NCBI GenBank assembly: GCA_003599255.1
Contig: QZJF01000017.1
Span: 1-35,939 of the forward strand
DNA length: 35,939 bases
Reading direction: 5' to 3'
DNA from: a candidate division WWE3 bacterium
Lineage (GTDB): Bacteria; Patescibacteriota; WWE3; UBA101185; UBA10185
Part shown: piece by piece, positions 1 through 6,621 of the stretch
How positions within the stretch are numbered: position 1 is the stretch's first letter
How the letters are laid out: each line of letters begins with the position of its first letter
Program-made: the position numbers and the translations under genes
The notes under the pieces: generated by a model
What the model was told of the DNA's origin: nothing
The model's database searches: none
The model's input: the letters and a program-made list of their open reading frames with translations, nothing else

Positions 1-78
1 CATATATCACAATGGCGCGCCTTCTTACTACGCGTCCAGAGGGTTTAGGGGTGTTCTAAGAGTCTGATTTGAAGAGTG

Positions 79-681
79 TTACCTGGTAACGATGTTACCT
101 GCAATATCAATACATTCCGGGACCAGATAGGATGGGTAGTCGGGATATTCATCGAAAGCACTACACATTATAGAACCATTACCGTCAGCAAGAACTTTTA
201 TATCTGTTCCATCTTTCACCGCAAAAAAATAACCGCCCCCGGCCGATGACGAAGCAGGAACTACTCCTCCTCCAATATATTTTCCCAAATGTTTGTGGAT
301 AACCACCTGCATCCCGGTCAAATCTAACCCTTTGCTGATCAGTGCTGCTTTAATTTTAGCAGCGTCGCTTTCAATATCACACTCTTTATTAAAATACGCC
401 CACTCCTCGCAGGAATAATTTTCAAAATTGCACATACCGAATTGCGATCCGTCTTTATTTGTGACAATTTCCAAAATACCTTCGCTGTCTTCACAATATT
501 TTGCTGCAGGATTTGGCATGTTTGCAATCTGATCCGCCTCGCTGTCCGTTACCAACCCGGTATCTTCTTCCCGTACCGAGGTAAGGTTGTTATCAGTAAG
601 CTCTTTTTTGAACGGATTGGGTAAAAGCAGCACACTTAAAAATATGAGAGCTATGAATATAAACGTGAAATATTTTTTCAC
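79..681 (-). CDS. Membrane-anchored extracytoplasmic orphan protein
   Basis: About 200 aa. The N-terminus is a short basic stretch followed by one hydrophobic helix (about residues 5-22), then a soluble, Cys-containing extracytoplasmic domain; residues 120-190 include a GGG/SSSAGGG stretch. No family was recognised. I chose the GTG at 681 rather than an in-frame TTG at 696, because a perfect TATAAT (complement of 688-693) lies 6 nt upstream of the GTG and would overlap the longer ORF, which fits leaderless transcription. It is divergent from the small gene at 858. The function is unknown; export is inferred from the N-terminal helix. Confidence 0.7.
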   Translation of the reverse strand: MKKYFTFIFIALIFLSVLLLPNPFKKELTDNNLTSVREEDTGLVTDSEADQIANMPNPAAKYCEDSEGILEIVTNKDGSQFGMCNFENYSCEEWAYFNKECDIESDAAKIKAALISKGLDLTGMQVVIHKHLGKYIGGGVVPASSSAGGGYFFAVKDGTDIKVLADGNGSIMCSAFDEYPDYPSYLVPECIDIAGNIVTR

Positions 682-687
682 ACCAGC

Positions 688-693
688 ATTATA
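688..693 (-). promoter_or_regulatory. -10 box of a leaderless promoter
   Basis: TATAAT on the minus strand with a 6-nt gap to the GTG at 681, so the start site should fall on or next to the start codon. The -35 is weak. Confidence 0.6.
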
Positions 694-769
694 CAACTTT
701 TTATTTGCTTTTACACCGCGAAATACTCATTTTAAATCAGTTACAGAAGCTTGAGAAAGCAAATATGTA

Positions 770-805
770 CTATAGGTTGACGATAAACCGAGGAGCAGGT
801 ATAAT
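770..805 (+). promoter_or_regulatory. CTATAG-class promoter (site 1)
   Basis: CTATAG 770-775, then 1 nt, TTGACG 777-782, a 17-nt spacer and TATAAT 800-805. Predicted start is near 812, giving a 5' UTR of about 46 nt before the gene at 858. Confidence 0.8.
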
Positions 806-857
806 GCACTCCATCAACCAGATCTTAAAAAAGTGCTCTCGAATACAGGAGTAAAAA

Positions 858-1097
858 ATGGGAAAATTTTCTTCTTTTGTGAGGATAGCAATATTCTCCG
901 GCGCCACAGCAATTTTTTTCAATGTCTGGGCCGCCGTGATCTTTCGACAATCGATCAACGCTCCGACTTTGCCTGAATCCTCCGCGCTTCTGGACACCGG
1001 CGTAAAATACCTACTAACTGGCATTGGTTTCACCGGGGTTCTCGCAGTGTGCCTTGCGGCACTTCTTGTGATTCATTTAAAGAAGCGAACCCATTAA
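858..1097 (+). CDS. Small two-TM membrane protein
   Basis: 79 aa. Two hydrophobic segments (about residues 8-28 and 48-72) are separated by a short polar loop, and the C-terminus is basic (KKRTH), predicted cytoplasmic. The SD (AGGAG near 848-851) is about 6 nt before the ATG. It is the first member of the group driven by CTATAG promoters. A 120-nt 3' UTR with short inverted repeats precedes the terminator at 1215-1243. No family was recognised. Confidence 0.65.
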   Translation: MGKFSSFVRIAIFSGATAIFFNVWAAVIFRQSINAPTLPESSALLDTGVKYLLTGIGFTGVLAVCLAALLVIHLKKRTH

Positions 1098-1108
1098 TAA
1101 TCGACTTT

Positions 1109-1164
1109 CCGGCATGCCGGCGTTTCAACCTGTGTTTAACACATAGGGGAGTTTTCGATAAAAC
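1109..1164 (+). repeat. Three short inverted repeats in a 3' UTR
   Basis: A perfect 12-bp palindrome (CCGGCATGCCGG, 1109-1120), a hairpin arm pair TGTGTT/AACACA (1131-1143) and GTTTT/AAAAC (1151-1164) lie in series between the 858 gene and its terminator. I found no ORF with an SD here. The stretch could be a structured 3' UTR or small RNA; it is a sequence observation only. Confidence 0.4.
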
Positions 1165-1214
1165 TGCAAGCTAAAGCAAGTAAAAGTTAAAAGACTTTGT
1201 TTGTTTTAGAAAAG

Positions 1215-1243
1215 AAACGACTCAGAAATGGGTCGTTTTTTTG
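1215..1243 (+). terminator. Rho-independent terminator
   Basis: Stem ACGACTC (1217-1223) with GGGTCGT (1230-1236), 6-nt loop, followed by a T-run. It ends the unit starting at 812 and lies between the 858 gene and the convergent gene ending at 1268. Confidence 0.7.
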
Positions 1244-1267
1244 TTAAAAAGTGGACTAGAAAATCTA

Positions 1268-1675
1268 CTATTTGCAAAATTCAAGCAGCCACTCAGCGTA
1301 TTTCCTGTGTTCGAAATCTTCCTTGGATAGAAGGTCGGTTAACACATTCTTGCACTCCTCCGGGTGGAGCTCTGCCATCTCAGTCAGATAAAAACGAAGG
1401 GTATCACTGTCGTATTCTTCTTCATCATTTAATTTGAGGGCATTGAACAGCTGATGAAGATAATCCGGTCCTCCTAGCTTTGATATTAACACCGACAGCA
1501 TCTCTCTGGTCCAAAAATCATTTCTGGGCGATTCCAATAATTCGAGTAATTGAGGTAAATCGGTTTTTGTTGTTATTAATCCTAGTTTCTTAAAACTCTC
1601 CAACTTCTGATCAACTGAATAATTCTCATCATCGGACCAAATTATTTCCATTTCTTTTGTGATTTCATTATTCAT
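1268..1675 (-). CDS. HEAT-like helical repeat protein
   Basis: 135 aa, acidic, soluble, with no signal or TM segment. The pattern of paired amphipathic helices (for example 'LPQLLELLESP', 'WTREMLSVLISKLG', 'HRKYAEWLLEF') suggests a small alpha-solenoid of the HEAT/ARM type, usually a protein-protein interaction fold. TAAAAT (complement of 1682-1687) ends 6 nt before the ATG, so the mRNA is predicted leaderless. The fold is inferred from the pattern; the role is unknown. Confidence 0.65.
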   Translation of the reverse strand: MNNEITKEMEIIWSDDENYSVDQKLESFKKLGLITTKTDLPQLLELLESPRNDFWTREMLSVLISKLGGPDYLHQLFNALKLNDEEEYDSDTLRFYLTEMAELHPEECKNVLTDLLSKEDFEHRKYAEWLLEFCK

Positions 1676-1681
1676 TCTTCG

Positions 1682-1687
1682 ATTTTA
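1682..1687 (-). promoter_or_regulatory. -10 box of a leaderless promoter
   Basis: TAAAAT with a 6-nt gap to the ATG at 1675. No good -35 box is visible. Confidence 0.5.
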
Positions 1688-1716
1688 ACATACGTACTGT
1701 GTAGATAATTCTAGGT

Positions 1717-1751
1717 CCTATAGTTCACGGACCCTGGTTTTACTATACAAT
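1717..1751 (+). promoter_or_regulatory. CTATAG-class promoter (site 2)
   Basis: CCTATAG 1717-1723, directly followed by TTCACG 1724-1729, a 16-nt spacer and TACAAT 1746-1751. It is the most degenerate -35/-10 pair of the class, yet the downstream layout (UTR of about 40 nt, SD, short ORF) matches the others. Confidence 0.6.
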
Positions 1752-1797
1752 TAGCCCTAACAACAACGGTAATAAACACTCTAAGGAAAATAGCGAG

Positions 1798-1944
1798 ATG
1801 AATTACTTTGGTTTCTTGATTGGAGTTAAGGTGGCGTTCTTTGCGCTGATCTGTACGACTGTTGCCATTGGCTACAACCCTGCTGAAGTTCTTATTTACT
1901 TAAGATCCGCAGGGGGAGTTTTTTTGACACGACAAATTACTTGA
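1798..1944 (+). CDS. 48-aa small membrane protein
   Basis: Short ORF starting MNYFGFLIGVK and ending LTRQIT. A hydrophobic segment of about 20 residues (LIGVKVAFFALICTTVAIGY region) is followed by a short amphipathic tail. The SD AAGGA (1783-1787) lies 10 nt before the ATG, and a CTATAG-class promoter is placed as for the other small genes. Its last codons overlap the -35 box of the leaderless promoter for the gene at 1960. No terminator was seen. Support comes from promoter, SD and composition, not from homology. Confidence 0.55.
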   Translation: MNYFGFLIGVKVAFFALICTTVAIGYNPAEVLIYLRSAGGVFLTRQIT

Positions 1945-1952
1945 CCTACAAT
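1924..1952 (+). promoter_or_regulatory. Consensus leaderless promoter
   Basis: TTGACA 1924-1929, a 17-nt spacer and TACAAT 1947-1952, then 7 nt to the GTG at 1960. The start site is predicted at the G of the start codon. This is the cleanest plus-strand leaderless example in the window. Confidence 0.75.
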
Positions 1953-1959
1953 TTTTTTA

Positions 1960-2640
1960 GTGAAAGAAAAAAAAGTAAATCCTTTTACAACCGTTACTCC
2001 ATTATCAAAACTCGTAGCACTAACGCTTTTCGTATCACTTCCATTCATTGGAGCCTATGTTGGTATAAGATTTCAGAAGTCAGTAACGGTCCAACCAGTT
2101 GTGATAAATAAATCGTGTGAGCAGTGTGTGCCTCAAAACAATACAAAAAAACCTGCAGAAGAACCGCGTCTGATAATGGAAAAGAAAGTCGCCGGAGGGA
2201 GAATAGCAGCCTACAGACCAACCGGAAACGCCGCGGACGATGTGTTTTATATAGCTTTGGAAGTAGGTAAATATATACCCGAGATTTACTCCAGTGCCTC
2301 ATCTACTTTTTCCGAGGATGGGCTCTTTGCAATCGTTAACAGCAAACTATTTGTTGTAAATGGACAGACTAATAAAATTGACGTGTACAACATTATGCCG
2401 GAGGGCGTCAGTGAAGAAGACTACAACTTCAGTTCGCTTGGTTATCTGGAGTCCATTGATCTTCCCAGGTATAGATTAGGAACTTTGTATCGTTTGGAGT
2501 GTGTTACCCAAGATTGCTTAGTAAGCACGGCATTTCACTTGGAAGCGGGCTGCGGAATGAATCTCAACGTTAATACAAAAGAGTTTTCCAATATTCAATG
2601 CGGCGGCATGGGAGGCGAGATTATTCCCGAAAGATATTAA
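1960..2640 (+). CDS. Membrane-anchored extracytoplasmic orphan protein
   Basis: 226 aa, GTG start fixed by the leaderless promoter. A basic N-terminus and one TM helix (about residues 15-33) are followed by a CxxC pair ('SCEQCV', near residue 53-56) and a beta-rich extracytoplasmic domain of about 150 residues with further Cys pairs ('ECVTQDC', 'GCGMN'), possibly disulphide-bonded outside the cell. No family was recognised. It is the first gene of a rightward run leading to the MgtC-like gene. Confidence 0.7.
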   Translation: MKEKKVNPFTTVTPLSKLVALTLFVSLPFIGAYVGIRFQKSVTVQPVVINKSCEQCVPQNNTKKPAEEPRLIMEKKVAGGRIAAYRPTGNAADDVFYIALEVGKYIPEIYSSASSTFSEDGLFAIVNSKLFVVNGQTNKIDVYNIMPEGVSEEDYNFSSLGYLESIDLPRYRLGTLYRLECVTQDCLVSTAFHLEAGCGMNLNVNTKEFSNIQCGGMGGEIIPERY

Positions 2641-2682
2641 TTCCCAGATAATGTACACACTTTTCTTTTGTCTTCCCCTTGC

Positions 2683-2688
2683 TATAAT
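2683..2688 (+). promoter_or_regulatory. -10 box of a leaderless promoter
   Basis: TATAAT with a 6-nt gap to the ATG at 2695. It lies inside the upstream extension of the longest ORF, so it also sets the start of the MgtC-like gene. Confidence 0.65.
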
Positions 2689-2694
2689 TCAGCC

Positions 2695-3117
2695 ATGAAT
2701 ACAATCCTTGGCCAAAATGAGATAAATTTGCTGATAAACCTAATTCTGAGCCTATTTGCAGGATTCATTATTGGCTCAGAAAGGGAATCCAGAGGAAAGG
2801 ACGCAGGTATCAGTACACACTCATTTGTCATAACAGGGGCAATGCTTTTTACATTCCTATCTTCCGTTGTTGATCCCATGTCCACATCCAGAATCGCTGC
2901 TCAAATAGTCTCGGGAATAGGATTTCTAGGAGCGGGACTTATATTAAAAGAGGGATCAAATGTACGTAATCTTACTACGGCCGCTAGTATATGGTACGCA
3001 GGTGCCATTGGCATGGCTTTCGGTTTCAACTACCGATTAATCGGCATTATGGCAACCATTGCAGCAGCTCTTATTCCCAAAATCCCTCATATTAATAAGA
3101 AAAACCCTGAATTATGA
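2695..3117 (+). CDS. MgtC/SapB family membrane protein
   Basis: 140 aa. It carries family hallmarks: an N-terminal TM segment, the polar block 'GSERESRGKDAG' (about residues 27-38), 'STHSFVITGAMLF', and the 'GIGFLGAGLILKEG...TTAASIW' stretch (about 80-105). Length and 3-4 TM segments fit MgtC proteins lacking the C-terminal ACT-like domain. Family members are linked to Mg2+ or acid adaptation and membrane potential, though the mechanism is debated. The ATG at 2695 was chosen because of the TATAAT just upstream; a TTG at 2668 would overlap the promoter. It overlaps tspO by 4 nt (ATGA). Confidence 0.88.
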   Translation: MNTILGQNEINLLINLILSLFAGFIIGSERESRGKDAGISTHSFVITGAMLFTFLSSVVDPMSTSRIAAQIVSGIGFLGAGLILKEGSNVRNLTTAASIWYAGAIGMAFGFNYRLIGIMATIAAALIPKIPHINKKNPEL

Positions 3118-3512
3118 ACAACTCTTATAACTGGTACCAGACTCTGATTAAACCTGATTGGGCACCCCCAAGTTGGCTTTTTGGCCCTGTTTGGACAGTC
3201 TTATACATTATAATTGCGGTAACATTTGGTTTTGTGTTTTACAAAACCGCTAAAAAAGAATTACCTAAGAAAGTGGCATTACCTTTTGTACTAAATTTAT
3301 TTTTTAACTTCGTATTTACACCTATCCAATTCGGATTGAGAAGCAACATTCTGGCTGCGGTAGATATATTATTGGTGTTGGCGACATTAATTTGGTCATT
3401 TTACTCCATCAAGTCTTACTACAAATGGGTAGTTCTCGCTAACATGCCATACTTACTCTGGGTATGTTTCGCTACAATACTACAACTGACAATCACGTAT
3501 TTAAACTTTTAA
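3114..3512 (+). CDS. tspO: TspO/MBR family protein
   Basis: 132 aa with five predicted TM helices. The conserved 'KPDWAPPSWLFGPVWTVLY' region (residues 13-31), rich in Trp and Pro, and 'ANMPYLLWVCFATILQ' near the C-terminus are diagnostic of the tryptophan-rich sensory protein/translocator family, which binds porphyrins and related ligands in the membrane. The usual NxxWxxxFF helix is degenerate here ('NLFFNFVFTPIQF'). It overlaps the MgtC-like gene by 4 nt, so translational coupling is likely. The ligand in this organism is unknown. Confidence 0.88.
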   Translation: MNNSYNWYQTLIKPDWAPPSWLFGPVWTVLYIIIAVTFGFVFYKTAKKELPKKVALPFVLNLFFNFVFTPIQFGLRSNILAAVDILLVLATLIWSFYSIKSYYKWVVLANMPYLLWVCFATILQLTITYLNF

Positions 3513-3532
3513 AATACCTTTGAGAAATAATT

Positions 3533-4252
3533 TCAGTCCAAGAACTCTATGGTATCCTGCCAGCCTTTGGTACCTTCTGCAGAAGCGCTAATCCCATACT
3601 GCCCTATACTGAAAAATAAAAACTTATCGGAATGTTCACTGTCTCCCAAAAAATATGAAATCCCGTTACTTTGCGTATATCTAAACGGACAGTTTTCATA
3701 AAGTCTAAAAAATTCCTGCATATCTTCCCATTCAGGTGCTACACGAATATTAACTTTTTCGTAAGTATCCGGGTACTGGTCCATGCCTGTATCAACAACA
3801 TATACCTCACAGTCTTCTTCTGAATATCCGCTAAGTAGCCTTTTTTCCACTGCCTCTACAAGTGTGTCATCTGGAGACTTAGCAAATATCTCAACATACT
3901 GTCCTGATTCGGGTTCCGAGGAATCATAATTCACATATACTTTATTGCCCGATTCATGAATACTTATAGTTTGGTTACCCTGATTTTCCAGATAATAGAA
4001 TCCTATCCCCAAAATTTCCGAAACATATTTTTTTTGACCGGGTTCCGGCAATTCCTCCTGTTCCTCCGGCACAGAGGGGGATGTTTCTTGTACCGGCAGC
4101 ATTTCTTTCTCTTCAACGACAACCGCGTTCTCATAACTTCCGGACTGAGAATTTCCGTCCTTAATCGACAACTCGCGGACCAGGTAAAAAACCGCGGGAA
4201 CGGTGAGAAACAACATAAACAGTATCACCTGAAATAGATGGGACTTGTTCAT
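3533..4252 (-). CDS. Membrane-anchored extracytoplasmic orphan protein
   Basis: 239 aa. One TM helix (about residues 7-25), then a Pro/Glu-rich linker ('EEQEELPEPGQ', about 60-72), then a beta-rich domain of about 160 residues with two Cys. The overall plan (anchor, acidic linker, PsbP-like or pseudopilin-like outer domain) matches its divergent neighbour at 4329. TAAAAT (complement of 4259-4264) ends 6 nt before the ATG, so it is probably leaderless. No family is assigned. Confidence 0.7.
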   Translation of the reverse strand: MNKSHLFQVILFMLFLTVPAVFYLVRELSIKDGNSQSGSYENAVVVEEKEMLPVQETSPSVPEEQEELPEPGQKKYVSEILGIGFYYLENQGNQTISIHESGNKVYVNYDSSEPESGQYVEIFAKSPDDTLVEAVEKRLLSGYSEEDCEVYVVDTGMDQYPDTYEKVNIRVAPEWEDMQEFFRLYENCPFRYTQSNGISYFLGDSEHSDKFLFFSIGQYGISASAEGTKGWQDTIEFLD

Positions 4253-4258
4253 GCCACT

Positions 4259-4264
4259 ATTTTA
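4259..4264 (-). promoter_or_regulatory. -10 box of a leaderless promoter
   Basis: TAAAAT with a 6-nt gap to the ATG at 4252. The -35 is unclear. Confidence 0.5.
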
Positions 4265-4328
4265 CTCCTTTTTAAAAGTCATTAATCAATTATTTGCCAA
4301 GTAATGAGTATTCTGTAATGATAATTTC

Positions 4329-5432
4329 ATGAAATCAAATAAAGCATTTTTTATATCAGTATTTGTTCTGCTGGCCATTATCGTTTCAGCCGCGGCATTC
4401 TTTATTAAGGATCGTGTAGTGGATACACCGCCTATAGGAGATCCTCCTATGGGTATTGAGAACAAATACGTCCATCCCCTTTTTAAATATTCTATATCCG
4501 TACCAGAAGAACTTCAGATTGTCCCCAACGGAGGTACTAATATTTTAATCATGAAAAAAGAACAGGAACCTGGTCCGGGACCTGTTAATTTTATTTACAT
4601 ATCCGTTGTTACGCCGGACACAATGGAGGACGAAGGAAATATTTACAACTACAATCCGGGGCAATTTGAAAGGCTGATGGGTCTGAAGATTGGGAAAAGT
4701 GTGGCAGTCGCGGATATAGATCAGCCGGGCATTGCCGAGAGATTTACCTACACAAGAGTGGACGATACAAAGATTAACGGACTTCCGGTTAAGAGATATG
4801 AAAACACAAGTCCCTGGGAGTTTCCAAACGGAACAACGGAAACCAGATATGTTCTGGAAAACGACGGATACATTTATATCCTTGGGTCTTACACAGGAGG
4901 AGATAGCGTTGGAGTCTCGGCTCTGGATCCCCGAGTAGCTCACCAGGTTATTTCTACTTTTAAACCCGGAGTTCCTATTGAAACCGGATGGAAGCAACTT
5001 AATTCGTCTGTGTACGGGTTCACCATCTTGTATCCTGAAGATTTAGATCATCAAACGACAACTGAGGGAGAAAGATTTCTCAAAGTCGGTCCGACTCAGA
5101 GTCTGGGAACAGAATTGTTTGACGGAATAAGTTTAGTCATAAGATCAGGCTATTTTGAATCCGGAACATTCGAGGATCTGGTAGCGGCAAAATATGACGA
5201 AATAAAGAATGATCAAACTCAACCGCAACTGGGCGAGAAGAAACAAATATCAATAGCCGGAAAAGAAGGCTACATCTTTTCGGTTTCGGGACTGGGCGAA
5301 TGGACCCAGACTTATTTGCCCAAGGGAAACAACGAATACATAGAAATAATCAATAACACGGTGGAACCCAGCAACAGAGAACAAACTTATAAAAAAATAG
5401 TTGATAAAATGCTTGATACATTAGCTTACTGA
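4329..5432 (+). CDS. Membrane-anchored protein with two PsbP-like repeats
   Basis: 367 aa. An N-terminal TM helix (residues 5-25) precedes two similar halves: 'HPLFKYSISVPEEL' (near residue 49) and 'SSVYGFTILYPEDL' (near 226). The 'Y-x-[IF]-x-[VY]-P' opening is typical of PsbP/Mog1-like extracytoplasmic domains, so a tandem duplication is inferred. Possible promoter: TTGCCA 4294-4299, a 16-nt spacer and TAATGA 4316-4321, then 7 nt to the ATG; no SD was seen. Divergent from 3533-4252. The function is unknown. Confidence 0.7.
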   Translation: MKSNKAFFISVFVLLAIIVSAAAFFIKDRVVDTPPIGDPPMGIENKYVHPLFKYSISVPEELQIVPNGGTNILIMKKEQEPGPGPVNFIYISVVTPDTMEDEGNIYNYNPGQFERLMGLKIGKSVAVADIDQPGIAERFTYTRVDDTKINGLPVKRYENTSPWEFPNGTTETRYVLENDGYIYILGSYTGGDSVGVSALDPRVAHQVISTFKPGVPIETGWKQLNSSVYGFTILYPEDLDHQTTTEGERFLKVGPTQSLGTELFDGISLVIRSGYFESGTFEDLVAAKYDEIKNDQTQPQLGEKKQISIAGKEGYIFSVSGLGEWTQTYLPKGNNEYIEIINNTVEPSNREQTYKKIVDKMLDTLAY

Positions 5433-5444
5433 CACAGCTCAATG

Positions 5445-5482
5445 CCCTATAGTTTTACAGGGGCGGGATTTCGCGGTAGAAT
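5445..5482 (+). promoter_or_regulatory. CTATAG-class promoter (site 3)
   Basis: CCCTATAG 5445-5452, 1 nt, TTTACA 5454-5459, a 17-nt spacer and TAGAAT 5477-5482. It starts just after the stop of the 4329 gene and gives a UTR of about 47 nt. Confidence 0.8.
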
Positions 5483-5535
5483 AGCTGTATCCCGAAAATC
5501 CATTACTTAAACAGATCCCACACAAGGAGGGTATT

Positions 5536-5922
5536 ATGGAAGGCGCACTTTTGATCACGAGCGACACCACCTTACTTGACGGCCACGGCAACTCAAAGTT
5601 AAACCTATACGATCTGATTGCCGAACAGGGCTGGTGCAGCGATGTTATCATCGCTACCCCAAATATCAACGCACTGGAGCTGAAACAGCTGCAACTGACT
5701 AAGGACATGTTCCGCGGTATTGCTGGTCCTGAATATCTTGACCTTGCCGTGCTGTTTTACGGGTGGCGTAGAGGCGATGTAGTTGTAGAGGACAGATGGG
5801 AGCTTGGTGCTACGAACGGCAACCAGACATTTGTCCACATCTATCCAGCAGAGTTTTTTAGTGTTCCTGGAAGTTGGAACATGTTTGCCGAGACGACAGC
5901 ATTTAAACTCGCGCTTCGTTAG
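5536..5922 (+). CDS. Small soluble orphan protein
   Basis: 128 aa with no signal or TM segment. It has a mixed alpha/beta pattern ('DVIIATPNINALEL', 'EYLDLAVLFYGWRRGDVVVEDRW', 'NQTFVHIYPAEFF') and no recognised motif. The SD AAGGAGG lies 7 nt before the ATG. It forms a complete unit with the promoter at 5445-5482 and the terminator at 5952-6003. By eye, its codons are richer in CTG/GGC/ACC than those of the neighbouring leaderless genes. Confidence 0.7.
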   Translation: MEGALLITSDTTLLDGHGNSKLNLYDLIAEQGWCSDVIIATPNINALELKQLQLTKDMFRGIAGPEYLDLAVLFYGWRRGDVVVEDRWELGATNGNQTFVHIYPAEFFSVPGSWNMFAETTAFKLALR

Positions 5923-5951
5923 TCGTAGCCGCCTTAACTTTTCTCGCTCAT

Positions 5952-6003
5952 GGACGTCCCGAAACTGCATATAATCATGCAACCACAGGACGTCCTTTTT
6001 TAT
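5952..6003 (+). terminator. Rho-independent terminator with nested hairpin
   Basis: GGACGTCC 5952-5959 pairs with GGACGTCC 5988-5995. An inner TGCAT/ATGCA stem sits in the loop, and a run of Ts follows. Confidence 0.8.
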
Positions 6004-6087
6004 TTAAACTTTTTTCAGCTACTTCTCAGACTCTTGTTCTATATTTCCTACAGTAAAAATTTACATATAGAAAGTAGGTGAATATAA

Positions 6088-6492
6088 ATGATTAACAAAA
6101 AATTAATTTTCGGGTTGTCAGCACTGATTTTAGGAGCAGGAGTATTTATGCTTCCCGGTAAAGTAATGGCATACCAGGGTGACTATACTCAAAAAGGACC
6201 GAACTGTGATCCTGAAAGACATGAAGCCATGGAGCAAGCCTTCGAAAATAATGACTATCAAGCATGGGCTGACCTCATGGAAGGACGAGGCAGAGTAACT
6301 GAGGTCATTAACGAAAGCAATTTCAATAGATTCGCCGAGGCACATAGACTGGCCGAGGAAGGAAACTATGACGCAGCCGACGCAATAAGAGCAGAACTTG
6401 GACTACGAACCAGAAACGGTGAAAGAACAGGTTCTGGTTATATGCGCGGAATGGGCCAAGGAAGAGGACAGGGACTTGGAATAAACAGGTAA
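6088..6492 (+). CDS. Secreted small helical protein
   Basis: 134 aa. A cleavable-looking signal peptide (residues 1-28, ending 'KVMA|YQGD') is followed by a mature, charged helical region ('HEAMEQAFENNDYQAWADLM', 'FAEAHRLAEEGNYDAADAIRAELGL') and a Gly/Arg-rich tail ('GSGYMRGMGQGRGQGLG'). Similar proteins, as I recall, are common in Patescibacteria but have no known function. The SD AGGTGA lies about 8 nt before the ATG. No CTATAG element is visible upstream. It is followed by a strong terminator. Confidence 0.75.
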   Translation: MINKKLIFGLSALILGAGVFMLPGKVMAYQGDYTQKGPNCDPERHEAMEQAFENNDYQAWADLMEGRGRVTEVINESNFNRFAEAHRLAEEGNYDAADAIRAELGLRTRNGERTGSGYMRGMGQGRGQGLGINR

Positions 6493-6511
6493 AAATACAC
6501 CTAGTATCAAA

Positions 6512-6563
6512 CAAGGGACTTCGAAATGGATCTTATCCGCTACGAAGTCCTTTGTTATTTTTG
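6512..6563 (+). terminator. Rho-independent terminator
   Basis: A 12-bp stem, CAAGGGACTTCG (6512-6523) with CGAAGTCCTTTG (6543-6554), one G-T pair, then a T-rich tail. Confidence 0.85.
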
Positions 6564-6569
6564 TGAATG

Positions 6570-6597
6570 TTTACAGCGTATATATAGATGATATGAT
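6570..6597 (+). promoter_or_regulatory. Promoter of the thioredoxin-CcdA gene
   Basis: TTTACA 6570-6575, a 16-nt spacer and TATGAT 6592-6597. Predicted UTR is about 18 nt. It has no CTATAG element. Confidence 0.5.
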
Positions 6598-6621
6598 GGA
6601 TTAACGGGAAGACATAACCAT

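Noticed and set aside
1-78. GGCGCGCC-type string and short left flank
   Set aside because: No ORF, hairpin or repeat partner was found; too short to interpret.
1228-1437. 69-codon plus-strand ORF
   Set aside because: Lies antisense to the HEAT-like gene, begins inside a terminator and has no SD.
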